A DNA stretch of 40,957 bases from Pelagophyceae sp. CCMP2097 (lineage: Eukaryota > Sar > Pelagophyceae). The first letter of the stretch is position 1. Each line of letters begins with the position of its first letter. Of this stretch, positions 9,289 through 19,004 are shown in pieces. The position numbers were made by a program, and so were the translations under genes. Under the pieces are notes generated by a model. It was not told the DNA's origin. It did no database searches and was given only the letters and a program-made list of their open reading frames with translations. The stretch lies in contig MU657214.1 of NCBI GenBank assembly GCA_026770575.1, positions 103,628 to 144,584 on the forward strand, given 5' to 3'.

Positions 9289-10749
9289 ATGTCGACGCGC
9301 AGCAAGGCCCCAAAGGTGACGGTCAAGGCCGTCACGGCGGTGAAGAACTTTGGCGGCAAGCGCGCCACGGGCGAGCCGGCGTCGGTAAAGTCGTGGGGTT
9401 TGTACCCGCGTCCTCGTTTTTGAAAAAAACAGCCGCCCAACCCGCCACCGCGCGGGGGCCGCGGGCGGGCGCAGAGGGTTCAGAAAGATCGGGTGGGAGC
9501 GGCCCGATCGTCGCGGCCTTGCCCGCCGCGCGCGCGGTGCCTTTTGTTTTTCAAACCGCGCCCGTTCTTAAACCGCGTCGACCAGTATCGACCAGTATAC
9601 CGCGGTCACTAGGTCTTTGGGACTGCGACCCGTCCAAGGAAGGCGAGGCGACGGCGGCGCACTCGTACGGCAAGGAGTTCCCGTGGGTCGTGGATATGGA
9701 GGAGAAGGCGTACATTTTGGAGGGCTCGGCTACGTTGACCGCCGACGACCCAACTGTACACGGCGAACCCATCACCATCGAGGCAAAGGACATGGTCACC
9801 TTCCCTAAGGGCTGGACGGGGCAGCGAGATACCGCGTCTTTTGATGAGAATCTGGCACCTTGCTGAGCCTTTTCTGAGGCGGGTCCCCGGCGCACCAGAG
9901 ACGATGCTTGGTTGTAGGTGGAAGGTGCACTCCTTCCTGAAGAAGAAGTTCGCCTTCTTCGACGCCAAGGGCCTCCGCGTCGACGAGGACGACGACGATT
10001 CTTCGGCGTCCGAGGCACCCAAGCCAAAGGCCAAGAGAGGCCGCCCCGCCAAGAAGGACTCCGAGGATGAGGACGAGGAGAGCGAGGACAGCGAGCCGAA
10101 GAAGAAGAAGGCTCCGGTGAAGAAGGCTGCGGCGAAGAAGGCTCCCAAGGAGAAGGCTCCTCCCAAGGAGAAGGCTGCTCCCAAGGAAAAGAAGGCTCCC
10201 GCGGCGAAGAAACCCGCGGCCAAGAAGCCCGCGGCCAAGAAGGCCAAGAAGGACTCCGAGGAGGAGGAGGACGAGCCCGCCGCCGACGACGACGCCGCCG
10301 AGCCCACCGCCGCCGACGTCGTCGAGTCCGCCGCCGACGCCGCCGACGTCGTCGTCGAGGAGGCCGCCGAGGAGGCCGCTGAGCCCGCCGCCGAGGCCGC
10401 CGAGGAGGCCGCCGAGCCCGCCGCCGAGCCCGCCGAGGAGGCCGCCGCCGAGCCCGCCGAGGAGGCCGCCGCCGAGCCCGCCGAGGAGGCCGAGGAGGAG
10501 GAGGCCGAGGAGGCGCCGAAGAAGAAGGCCAAGGCTACCCCGAAGGCCAAGGCTCCTCCCAAGGAGAAGGCCACGCCCAAGCCCAAGGCCACAAAGAAGA
10601 AGGCAGCCAAGGACGACGACGACGACGACGACGAGCCGCCGAAGAAGAAGGCTGCAGTGAAAAAGGCTCCTGCTGCTGCGAAGAAGGTTTCTGCCAAGAA
10701 GGCCCCGCCCAAGAAGGCAGCCAAGGACGACGACGACGACGAAGAGTAA
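9289..10749 (+). CDS. Cupin_3-domain protein with histone-H1-like acidic/basic tail
   Basis: Exons are 9289-9397, 9613-9823 and 9918-10749 (383 aa). Splicing exon 1 to 2 restores KSWGLWDCDPSKEG, the characteristic start of a Cupin_3 (ureidoglycine-aminohydrolase-like) fold. It continues AYILEGSATLTADD, EPITIEAKDMVTFPKGWTGQ and WKVHSFLKKKF, so the compact ~110-aa cupin is complete. The usual metal-binding histidines of enzymatic cupins are not evident. The remaining ~270 residues are a striking alternation of basic blocks (KKAPVKKAAAKKAPKEKA) and acidic/Ala blocks (EEAAEPAAEAAEEAAEPA), ending in DDDDDEE, like histone H1 or nucleolar chaperone tails. A nuclear, nucleic-acid- or histone-associated role is plausible; catalysis is doubtful. 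Intron 2 lacks a GT donor at the frame-preserving site and appears to use GC (CA|GCGAGA). Confidence 0.82.
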
Positions 10750-11073
10750 ACCGGCAGCGACGCTACCCCGCCCGTCAAACTACGGCGACGAACACCGCGC
10801 GCGCGAGAGAGGCGCTCTCGCGACGGCGCGCATCTGGGCGCTAGTCGGTGGGCCGGTGCTTGAGCAGCCTCTGTCATCAGTGGAATGCGCAACAGAGTAA
10901 CAGAACAACTACGAAGAAGAAGCCCCCGGGCATGGGAGCCCACCTTTGACTCGCGTTTAGAAGTTAGATGTCTTAACATGCCCTTAGAGTGCCGTAACAT
11001 GTCGCGAGGTGGCCGCTGTATGTAGAGTGCGGCCCCTCTGAGTGGTCATCATTGATACGATCGTAGAGATCGC
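10750..11073. other. convergent intergenic region
   Basis: Shared 3' flank of the cupin gene (plus) and the small membrane-protein gene (minus). Nothing beyond short, low-quality open frames was seen. Confidence 0.4.
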
Positions 11074-11868
11074 TTAGACGCCGGCGATGGCGAGGCCGCC
11101 GGCGATGGTGAGGCCGAGCATCAAAGCCTCTGGGACGTAGTGCATGGGGTACTTGGTCGAAATCTAGGGAGCGGGGGTCTCGAACGTCGCAAGCGACGGT
11201 CCCGCCTCGCGCTCGGAAGGGCGCTCCTCTCGAGTTTGAGATGCAACCGGGGACGCGGCCGCGATCGTTGGTGAGGATGCCGAACTTTGCGTTCCACGGA
11301 CACAAGACGCCGACGGCGAACGAATACCCTGTCATCACTTTCACGGCGAGCAACGTAGGCGTCGAAGGATTGTTCGCCAACACGAGGGCGGCGAGGATGG
11401 ACGCGCTCTGGCCGCGGATCCAGAAATTCACCTACCCTCTCAGCGCTGCAGAGCGGCGCACGGATCGCCCCCATCGTAGGCGTCATCACGTCTTCGTGGC
11501 CCCTACGGTTCCAGGCGCACCATGTCCGTCGACTGCTCGGTGAAGTGGTCCGAGACGAGCTTGCTTGGGACGAGGAGCATTTGTAGGGCGTAGACTGCAA
11601 AGGCTGTGGAGGCGACCTTGACGTAGACGTCTCCTGGGACCACCGCACCGCCGCGGATGGAAAGAGGCTTCAGGCCCTAGAGGGCGTCGAAGGATGAGAG
11701 GATGGGCAGGCATCCATGACCGCTCGGAACGTCTGCCTTGATGCCAGTGTGGCTTCTCCCCAAGCCTTTCTCTAACAACCGCTTTCACCAGGGAAAGCGC
11801 ACCTTTGGCTTCTTCGGCGCGGCGTGCACGCAGGCGACTAGGGCGAGGAGGAGCGAGGCACTGCGCAT
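11074..11868 (-). CDS. signal-peptide-bearing small multi-pass membrane protein
   Basis: Exons (minus) are 11868-11803, 11676-11521, 11431-11255 and 11163-11074, giving 162 aa; donors GTGCGC twice, and the exon-3 donor (GTCCCC) is weak. The first exon encodes a classic signal peptide, MRSASLLLALVACVHA, followed by a basic linker and an RGG motif. Secretory-route proteins of stramenopile algae often have this arrangement after the signal peptide. About four hydrophobic segments follow: VKVASTAFAVYALQMLLVP, SASILAALVLA, VMTGYSFAVGVLCPW and EALMLGLTIAGGLAIAGV. The family resembles uncharacterised four-TM proteins common in diatoms and pelagophytes. Plastid or endomembrane location is inferred from the leader only, and the biochemical function is unknown. 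Confidence 0.7.
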
Positions 11869-11965
11869 TTTGCGGGGCGGGGGTGGAGACGAGTGTTCTC
11901 TCACCAAGTGTTCTCGCAGGAGCCCGAAACAATCGGGTTTTCGTTCGGCGACGTGTAGAGAAACC
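11869..11965. promoter_or_regulatory. 97-bp bidirectional promoter
   Basis: The start codons of the small membrane protein (minus, 11868) and the RRM-WAF protein (plus, 11966) are only 97 bp apart, head to head. The spacer contains direct GTGTTCTC copies and an inverted CCCGAAACAATCGGG that could be a binding site. Both leaders must be very short. Confidence 0.55.
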
Positions 11966-14436
11966 ATGCGGCGCGCCGTGGGCGGCCTGCGTCCCCGAGC
12001 GCGCGGCTTCGCGGCGGCGACGAAGCGCGTCGAGCTGTTTGTGTACAATTTGCCTTACACGTCGACTGAGAGTGACATCAAGGCAGGGTGCGTCTTCTGT
12101 TGCCCCTGGGTTTACTGGGTGCATCGGTGCCACTGCTCCGTGGCTCCTGTGCTGCTGGCGGTGCACTGCTGCATCGCGGGTGCGGGTGCAATCGCGTCGT
12201 GGGGGCACTCGAGTCGTCGAAGCATTCGCTTCGTCGAAGCACTCGAGTCGCCGAGTCACTCGTCTGGGGCGGTCGCCGGGGCGCCGCCGAGGTCGTCTTC
12301 GACCCGCCCTCTCTAGCTTCGCACCATACTGCGACGTGCAGCACGTGCGCCTGACTCTGGACTCGCAGGGCAAGTCTAGAGGCTTTGCGTTCATCGTCAT
12401 CGAGACGGGCGAAGTGCAAGTCGTCCGAGCGGAGATCGACGGCCTCGCAAGGCCCCGCGTCCGAAGCGCCGTCTGGAGAGGCCTCCCCGTGTCGGCACCA
12501 GAGGGACCAACACCCGCTTCCGTAGCTCTTCGCGGGCCGGCGCCTCGGGTGCAAGTTTGCGATTGGGGATAACAAGGCCACGGTGCTCATGTCCCAGCAA
12601 GCCGCAATCGACGTCAACAAAGACCTCGTCGCTTCAAAGTCCGCTTCCGACCTCTTGGCCCTCTTCGACGGCAAGGGCTCAGAATTCACGGCCGTCAACT
12701 TGGCCACGGCGGTGCACCGCCTCGGAGCGCTCGTTCGAAACGCGCCCGTCGACGCGGCGGACAAACCGCATTTGAGGAGGCTGCTGCAACGGGCCGCCGC
12801 GTCCATATCCGACGACGTTGCTTCGGAGCAGTGGGCCGCGAGAGCGCTGGTCTTCCGCAGCGTCGATGGGAAACCCGTTTGAGCGCAGAGGCCATTTGAG
12901 CGACGAGGTCAAAGGCACACTTCGCCCCCTGTGTGCCTCGGAAGAGCCGCGGCATTCGCCGAACGCACATTCCCCGGTCACCCCCGCCGCTTCTAGGCGA
13001 ATGCGGTCGTGGGCCTGTCTCGGGGCAACCTCGGCGGCGACTTTAAAGACGAAAAGAAGGCTTTATATTCGGCCGTCGCAAATGCCGCCCCCAAGAAGAT
13101 TGAGACTTTCAACCCGCAGGAGCTTGCGAATTTGGTGTGGGCCTTTAGCACGGCGGGCTTCGAGGCGCCTGAGTTGTTTGATTCGGTTGCAGAGGCGGCG
13201 CCGAAGCGCATGGAAAAGTTTTACGCGCAAGAGCTCGCAAACGTGGCTTGGGCCTTTAGCACGGCTGGTCGAACAGCACCCGCCCTCTTCGAGTCCATCG
13301 CGTCGCAAGTCCCGCTCCGGATCGAATCGTTCCTCCCGCAGCACCTCGCAAACCTGGCCTGGGCCTTTGCGTCAGCGGGTTTCCGCGCGCAGTCATTGTT
13401 TGAGCTTCTCGCGGCAACAGCCGAGTCGCAAATTGGAAAGTTTGAGCCCTTTGCGCTGCCGAACCTCGTCTGGGCCTTTGCAAAGGCGGGTGTTGAAGCG
13501 CCCGCGTTGTTTGACGCTGCTGAGCCGGCCATTTCTACAAACGCCCAATCGTTGACGTCGCAAGCTTTAGCCAATGCCGCGTGGGCCTATGCCAAAGCTG
13601 GAGTCCCCGCTCCGAACATGTTCCAGGCCGTTGCTGCAGCGGCGGTGCGCAAGATGAATTCGTTCAGTCCACAGCACCTTTCGATAAGTGCTTGGTCGTA
13701 CGCCAAAGCGGGCGAAACGGCGCCGGAACTCTTCAAAGCCATCGCAGAAGAGTCCGTCCGGACGATGGACCGGTTCAACGCCCAGGCGCTTTCCAACACG
13801 GCCTGGGCCTTTGCGAAGGCGCAAGTCGAGGCGCCTTTGCTCTTCCAAGCGGTGGCCCTCGAGGGCACCAAAAAGGTCCACATGTTCAACTCTCAAGCCC
13901 TGGGCAACATCGCCTGGGCCTTTGCGATGCACCGCCTCGATTCGCCCATACTCTTCGAAGCGGTGGCGGGGCAGACGCTGGAGAAGCTGGCGTCTTTTAA
14001 CGCGCACGAGCTAAATAACATCGTGTGGGCGTATGCGACAGCGTCCCAGTGACGGCGCGACGAGCCAAAGTCCCCGAGACACTCTTCAAGAACCAGCGAC
14101 ACGAGTCCTTGAGAGGCTCATAAAAGGGACCTCCGTAGACTCCCAAAACCTAGGTTTGCCATGTCGGGAATCGACCACCCAAGACTCTTCCACGCCGTCG
14201 CGCCCGAGTGCACGCGGAAGATTTCTACGTTCAAAGCGCAAGAGTTGGCCAACGTGGCCTTTGCGTATGCGACGGCTCGGGTACCGGCGCCGCAGCTCTT
14301 CGCGGCCATTGCGGTGGAAGCGCCCAAGCGACCGTTTTACGACAAGGCAGCGATGGAAAACATGCTTTGGGCCTTTTCCATGGCCGACGTGGCCGCGCCC
14401 GACCTTGGTGCGCAGAATCTGTCGGACCTCCTTTGA
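11966..14436 (+). CDS. organellar RRM protein with eleven 37-aa WAF (FAST/OPR-like) repeats
   Basis: Exons are 11966-12087, 12317-12446, 12526-12876, 12997-14048 and 14154-14436 (645 aa). The Arg-rich leader MRRAVGGLRPRARGFAAA looks like a mitochondrial presequence. An RRM follows: RNP2 ELFVYNLPY, RNP1 KSRGFAFIVI, an alpha-2 VVRAEIDGL and a final LFAGRRLGCKFAIGD. After a linker with the typical NLATAVHRLGAL segment come about eleven repeats of F-x-x-Q-x-L-A-N-x-x-W-A-F-A-x-A-G-x-x-x-P-x-L-F, roughly 37 residues each. Such helical repeats (FAST-kinase/OPR/TPR-like solenoids) bind organellar RNA and act in its processing or translation. Combining an RRM with the solenoid gives two RNA-binding modules. 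Splicing of exon 4 to 5 runs straight through a repeat, supporting the model. Intron 2 appears to be GC-AG (GCAAGG donor). Confidence 0.87.
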
Positions 14437-15415
14437 GGGTCTGAACAAAATATTTCTATGACGTGCGTGTGTGTGTTCACTACCAGCTTATCGGCCTTCA
14501 GACTCTGGCCAGGCCGGCGGAGACGTGCCCATCTAATCGAAAACCCAAAGTGCCTCACATCTCAGCGACTCCGCGAAGAGCACCACTTTGGGTCGGTTCC
14601 CCTGTGCTTTCGCGACGCCGCAGAGTGCCGCTCTGCACTTCCTGCTCCGCAGCCCTGCCCCAGACCTCCAGCTCCGTAGACCTCCTGCTCCGGCCGAGGC
14701 GGGCCCGAAGCGGCCTGCAAGTGCCCCTGGAAGCAAGTCGAGCTTGACAGACTCGCACCAAGACGCCTTTGAGGTCCCTACGCTGTATCGACAAGACTCC
14801 CTTCAAGAGCTCCTTCCTCAAGAATGAGCTTCCCGAATGTAGGCATCCCTATTCCTCTGCGGCACCTGGCGTATGCCGAACTTCGTCGAGGAGGACACGC
14901 GACGCATTTTTGCGGAAGAAGACGTCTCTCACAGTGATGATCCACAGGTGATCGATCTACGGCGCTTCGAAGCCTCCGACGGGCATCGGCGCGCGTGCTC
15001 CCGAGGGCCACGAGGCGACCATGCCCTCTGTGGTCGACTTTGGATCACGACGAGGGAGTTGAGTGCGCCCGCAGCAAATGTCCCCTCGTCGAGCGTCCTC
15101 CGTGAGGCTCCGTCTCAGAGGCGCCGAAGCGCACGGCAAGTGGCCCTTGGAGGCCCCGATCAGAGAGGCCCTTCTCTGCAAAAGGACCCCGATTTGACTG
15201 AGGATGCGAGGCGCGCGCTCCCTCTGCGGAAAAACTTCCTCTCGATGGCCGTGGTCGGAGGGCGCCCCTGCTCGAGGGGGACCACGGCGACCGTCGCTGT
15301 CGAGAAAGATGCCGAATCATGAATAATCAGTCGGGGTCCGGGGCTCTGGTGACGATGGCGCTCCTGGGAGCGGCCGGCGGACCCGCGGCCGACTTGCGCC
15401 GCCGAGGCCCGACAT
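14437..15415. other. convergent intergenic region, 1 kb
   Basis: This lies between the 3' ends of the RRM-WAF gene (plus) and the WD40 gene (minus). Open frames here carry no recognisable domain and no consistent splice pattern. I see no RNA gene or clear repeat. Confidence 0.4.
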
Positions 15416-16129
15416 TTACTGTGCGACGCCCCAGAGCCGCGCCGTGCCGTCGGTGCTCGCCGTCGCGACGCGCTGGCCGTCGGGCGAGAACGCGCAGCTC
15501 ACGACAAAAGAGTCGTGCCCTTCGAGCGTCTTCTGCAGCACGCCTGTCTCGGTGTCCCAGAGCCGAGTCGTTTTGTCGGTGCTCGCCGTCGCGACGCGCT
15601 GGCCGTCGGGCGAGAACGCGCAGCTCAAGACAAAAGAGTCGTGCCCTTCGAGCGTCTTCTGCAGCACGCCTGTCGCGGCGTTCCAGAGCCGAGTCGTTTT
15701 GTCGATGCTCGACGTGACGACGCGCTTGCCGTCGGGCGAGAACGCGCAGCATTCGACGGCATCGGTGTGTCCCTCGAGCGTCAGCAGCAGCGCGCCCGTC
15801 TCGGTGTCCCAGAGCCGAGTCGTTTTGTCGATGCTCCCCGTCACGATGCGCTTGCCGTCGGGCGAGAACGCGCAGCTAATGACGGCGCGGGTATGCCCCT
15901 TGAGGATGGCGGCGCCCTTTAAAATCCGGTCCTGCCAGACGAGCTTGCGCAGGGCCAGCACCACGGCGCGCGCGTCGCGGGCGACGTGCTTCGTGACGAG
16001 GAGGCCGTTCGGCGAGGCCACGAGCCGCAGGATGGGCGTGAGCAGGTCGCGCTGCTCAAACACGCGGAGTGCGACGGCGCCGCTGGCGCGCGCCCGGGCG
16101 CGCCGCGAGGCCCCGGTGGCGACCGGCAT
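15416..16129 (-). CDS. WD40-repeat protein, four repeats
   Basis: Single exon of 237 aa from ATG at 16129. About 80 residues of N-terminal helix (LVWQDRILKGAAI precedes the first blade) are followed by four 42-aa WD40 units: GHTRAVISCAFSPDGKRIVT, GHTDAVECCAFSPDGKRVVT, GHDSFVLSCAFSPDGQRVAT and GHDSFVVSCAFSPDGQRVAT, each closing with T-x-R-L-W. WD40 propellers are protein-interaction platforms and normally need seven blades, so this must oligomerise, be truncated, or continue elsewhere. The last two repeats are almost identical at DNA level, a sign of recent duplication. An open frame continues upstream of the ATG, but it lies in the promoter of the divergent gene and carries no domain. Function is not predictable from the repeats alone. 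Confidence 0.82.
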   Translation of the reverse strand: MPVATGASRRARARASGAVALRVFEQRDLLTPILRLVASPNGLLVTKHVARDARAVVLALRKLVWQDRILKGAAILKGHTRAVISCAFSPDGKRIVTGSIDKTTRLWDTETGALLLTLEGHTDAVECCAFSPDGKRVVTSSIDKTTRLWNAATGVLQKTLEGHDSFVLSCAFSPDGQRVATASTDKTTRLWDTETGVLQKTLEGHDSFVVSCAFSPDGQRVATASTDGTARLWGVAQ

Positions 16130-16325
16130 GTCCTCCGAGTGGACGAAGGCGGGCCCGAGCCCTCGGGTTCTTGGGGGAAGAAGCCGTCGCGCGATCGCGA
16201 AAGATGTAAACAAGTCAAAAGCGACTGCAATTGCACGGAAATCCAGAAAGCGACAACCGCTCGATCGGCGCAGCTGCGCTCTCCGGGCCGGCGTCGACGC
16301 GTCTCGCGTCGACCGTATCGCCGCG
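16130..16325. promoter_or_regulatory. 196-bp bidirectional promoter
   Basis: Head-to-head spacer between the WD40 gene (minus) and the coiled-coil gene (plus). The central part, around 16195-16255, is clearly A-rich compared with the ~75% GC flanks. That suits a core promoter, although no specific motif can be named. Confidence 0.5.
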
Positions 16326-19004
16326 ATGCTGGTGCGGCGCGGGCCGGCGGCGGATGCGGCGGACGTTGCGGCGGACGCGTTTGCCGCGACGGCGCTCGGC
16401 GGCACGAAAAAAATCGGCTCGGCCGACGCGGCCGCGCGCATCGCTCTAAAGGCGCTGGCGCTGAGCGGCGTTTGCCGCGTCGCCGAGTGCGTGGCGGTGA
16501 CGCGGCGTGGCCTGAATTGGACGTTGCATAGTGCGGGCGGCCCGGACGGCCTCCTCGACGAGATCCGCAACTTTGGCGCCGACGCGCCGCGAAACGGCGC
16601 CGACGTCGCCGCCGCCTTAGTCGTGTGCGCCGGCGCGCTGCGGTGGCGGTGCGGCGATGTCTTGCAGAGCGAAAGGCTCCGGGACGCTCTCGGTGCGCTA
16701 AGAGACGGCGAGACCATCGTGCTACAAAGACGGCGCCACGCCGTCGTCGTCGTCGCGGCGTGGGAGGCTCGCGGCAATGTGAAGGCGGCGTTCGTCGGGG
16801 GCGAGGCGGCGGCTGGGGACGCGGCCGCAATGTACGCCGGCGACGCGCAAGACGCGCTGCTTCTAAAGATCCGATCCGCGTGCTCGACGTTGGCGGCGGC
16901 GCTGCAGGCTCAAGTCGCACCGACGCATGTTCTGGTGCGCATGCGGCCCGTCTTCGAAGTGGACGACGAAGGCGAGATTTGCCTTCTCTGGGCAGCCGAC
17001 GCAGCCTTCCACGACCGCCAGTCGCCGGGAGACGTTTTGCCGCTGGCAGACGTCTTCGACGCGCTCGAAGACCAGTCGGTCACCCCCGCGCCGCCCGACG
17101 CCGCGCCGCCCGACGCCGCGCCGGCGTTCGACGCCCTCTCGCCGCTCGACGTCGCCCAACCCCGCGCCCGCTGGTCGCCCGAGACTCGGTCGCCCGAGAC
17201 TCGCCACTCGCCCGGGCAGTACGACGCGTGGCACCACTGCGGCAAGCCACAGGGCCGCCCGGAAGTGCCCGACCGGCCGTCCGCCTTCGGGTTAACCGCG
17301 ACGATGCACAGCCAGGTCAGTCGCCCGCGGCACATCGCGAGGCGAGAGGCGCTCGAGAGCGCCGCGCCTCCTTTGATTGCCGCCCGCAGGCGTCGTACTT
17401 TGCGTTGCTGCCAACGGACGCGCTGCCTCTCGTGAAGCCGCGCGCGCCCGCGGGCCGCGCGCATGCGCGCCTGGGTGACGACTATGACTTGTCCGCGTCG
17501 GCGCGGCAAGCCTCGTCGTCGGCGCCGGCGACGCCGCGGCGCAACGGCGTCGGGAGCGTGCGGCGCGACGGCGTCGGGACAGTGCAAAAAAGTTTCGAGG
17601 CCGCCGAGCACATCTACTCTGCCGGGCCGCGCACCGGCGCGCTCTACGGCACGGCACCTTACGGCACGCCGACCTACGGCTACGGCACGCCGCCCGTGTC
17701 GCCGCGCGCGCCGCAGCGGCCGCGGTCCGCGCCGTTCCGCAACGGCGGCGAGTCGCCGCGCAACGGCAGCGAGTCGCCGCGCGCCGGCCACGGCCGCCAC
17801 GACGCCGTCCGCGAGACGCCCGCGATCCGCCGCGGTCGCGAAGGGCAGCGCGTCTGGCGCCACTTTGCGCGAAAGTCAGCGGCTCAAGCGTATCGCATCG
17901 CGCGGTGTCGCGTACTCTCGGCGATGCGCCGACTCCGCGACGGCGCCGCGGACGACGGCCCCGAAAGCGCTGCCGCAGACGGCGGCGCCGCGGTCTCTGC
18001 ACAGGGGCTGACGTGGCAAGACGCGGCCGTCCTGTGAGTCTCTGGAGAGGCCTCGCCTGGAGAGGCCCTCGTCTGGAGAGGCCTCGTCTAGCTGTCACGG
18101 TGTTTGGCCATGCCAGTGCTTTGCCCCCGAGGCCGTCTTCCGCAGGCACCGGCTCTTGAACGACGCGCGGTCTTTCGCCAAGCGGGCGACGGCGCGCGCG
18201 TTGTCCGCGGAGGACGCGCGCGATTTGGCGCTCAACGCGGCCGACGTTTTAAAAGCCGAGGCGGCGCGCGCCCGCGCCGAGACGCGCGCAGAGGTGCGGA
18301 CCGCCAAGGCCCGCGCGACTTCGGCGGCCGGGGCGAGAGACGAGGCATCTGCGGACGCGGCGAAGAGCCGCGCCGAGGCGGCGGCCGCGACTTTAAAAGC
18401 GGCCGTGGCCGACGCGCATCGCGACGCGGCGGAAAAAGAGGCCGCGGCCGACGTGGCACGGGCCCGCGCTGCGGCGGCGGCGGCCGAGGCCCGCTGCGCC
18501 GCGGCCGAGACGGCGCGCGACGCTGCGCTGGCCGACGCTGCGACGGCGCGCTTCGAAGCGGCCGACGCCACGGCCTGCGCAGCGACGGCCGACGCATATC
18601 GCTTTGAAGCCGTCGCCGAGGCGGCGCAGGCCCGCGCGCAGCTGGCGCAGCCCGCAGAGGCGCTGGCACCGGCGGCGCCGCGGCGGGCGGTACGGATCTT
18701 TGACGTCAACGTCGACAAGGCGATTCCGGACGATGCGCCTCAAATGGTCGCCGCGCGAAACGCGCGCGCCCGCGTCGCCGCAGCGAACGCAATCGCCTTC
18801 GCGCCCGCGCCCGCGCCCGCGGCGGCGGACTGCGACGCGGCCGAGGTGGCAGAGGGGGACGCGGACGCGGTGATGCCGGGCTGCTTTGGCGGCTTTGCGA
18901 CAATCGCATCCGTGCGAGTCACGGCGGGGCGCCTGGCGTTGAAGGGCGCGCGCATGATGGACGCGCAGCGCGGCGAGGCGCCCGCACTCGCGGCGCCGAG
19001 CTAA
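16326..19004 (+). CDS. Ala-rich coiled-coil protein, unknown function
   Basis: Exons are 16326-17315, 17390-18033 and 18146-19004, all in phase, giving 830 aa. The N-terminal ~240 residues look globular (ALRDGETIVLQRRRHAVVVV; VLVRMRPVFEVDDEGEICLL). Next comes a Pro/Asp/Arg-rich disordered region with repeats (PDAAPPDAAP, SPETRSPETR) and a Tyr/Gly/Pro patch (YGTAPYGTPTYGYGTPP). A segment RHFARKSAAQAYRIARCRVL could be an amphipathic or IQ-like helix. The third exon encodes a ~180-residue Ala/Glu/Arg coiled coil, ending in a small C-terminal region (RAVRIFDVNVDKAIPDD). The architecture suggests a scaffold or cytoskeletal/centrosomal component, but I do not recognise the family. GC content is extreme, and the opposite strand is falsely open over much of the length. 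Confidence 0.7.

Noticed and set aside
9609..11000. 463-aa minus-strand open frame rich in Ser/Ala/Phe
   Set aside because: It is the antisense shadow of the Lys/Glu/Ala-rich cupin tail; low-complexity GC-rich DNA keeps several frames open.
15444..17435. 663-aa plus-strand open frame covering both the WD40 gene and the coiled-coil gene
   Set aside because: Its first ~290 codons are antisense to clear WD40 repeats. Only the part from ATG 16326 has independent support, so the gene is started there.
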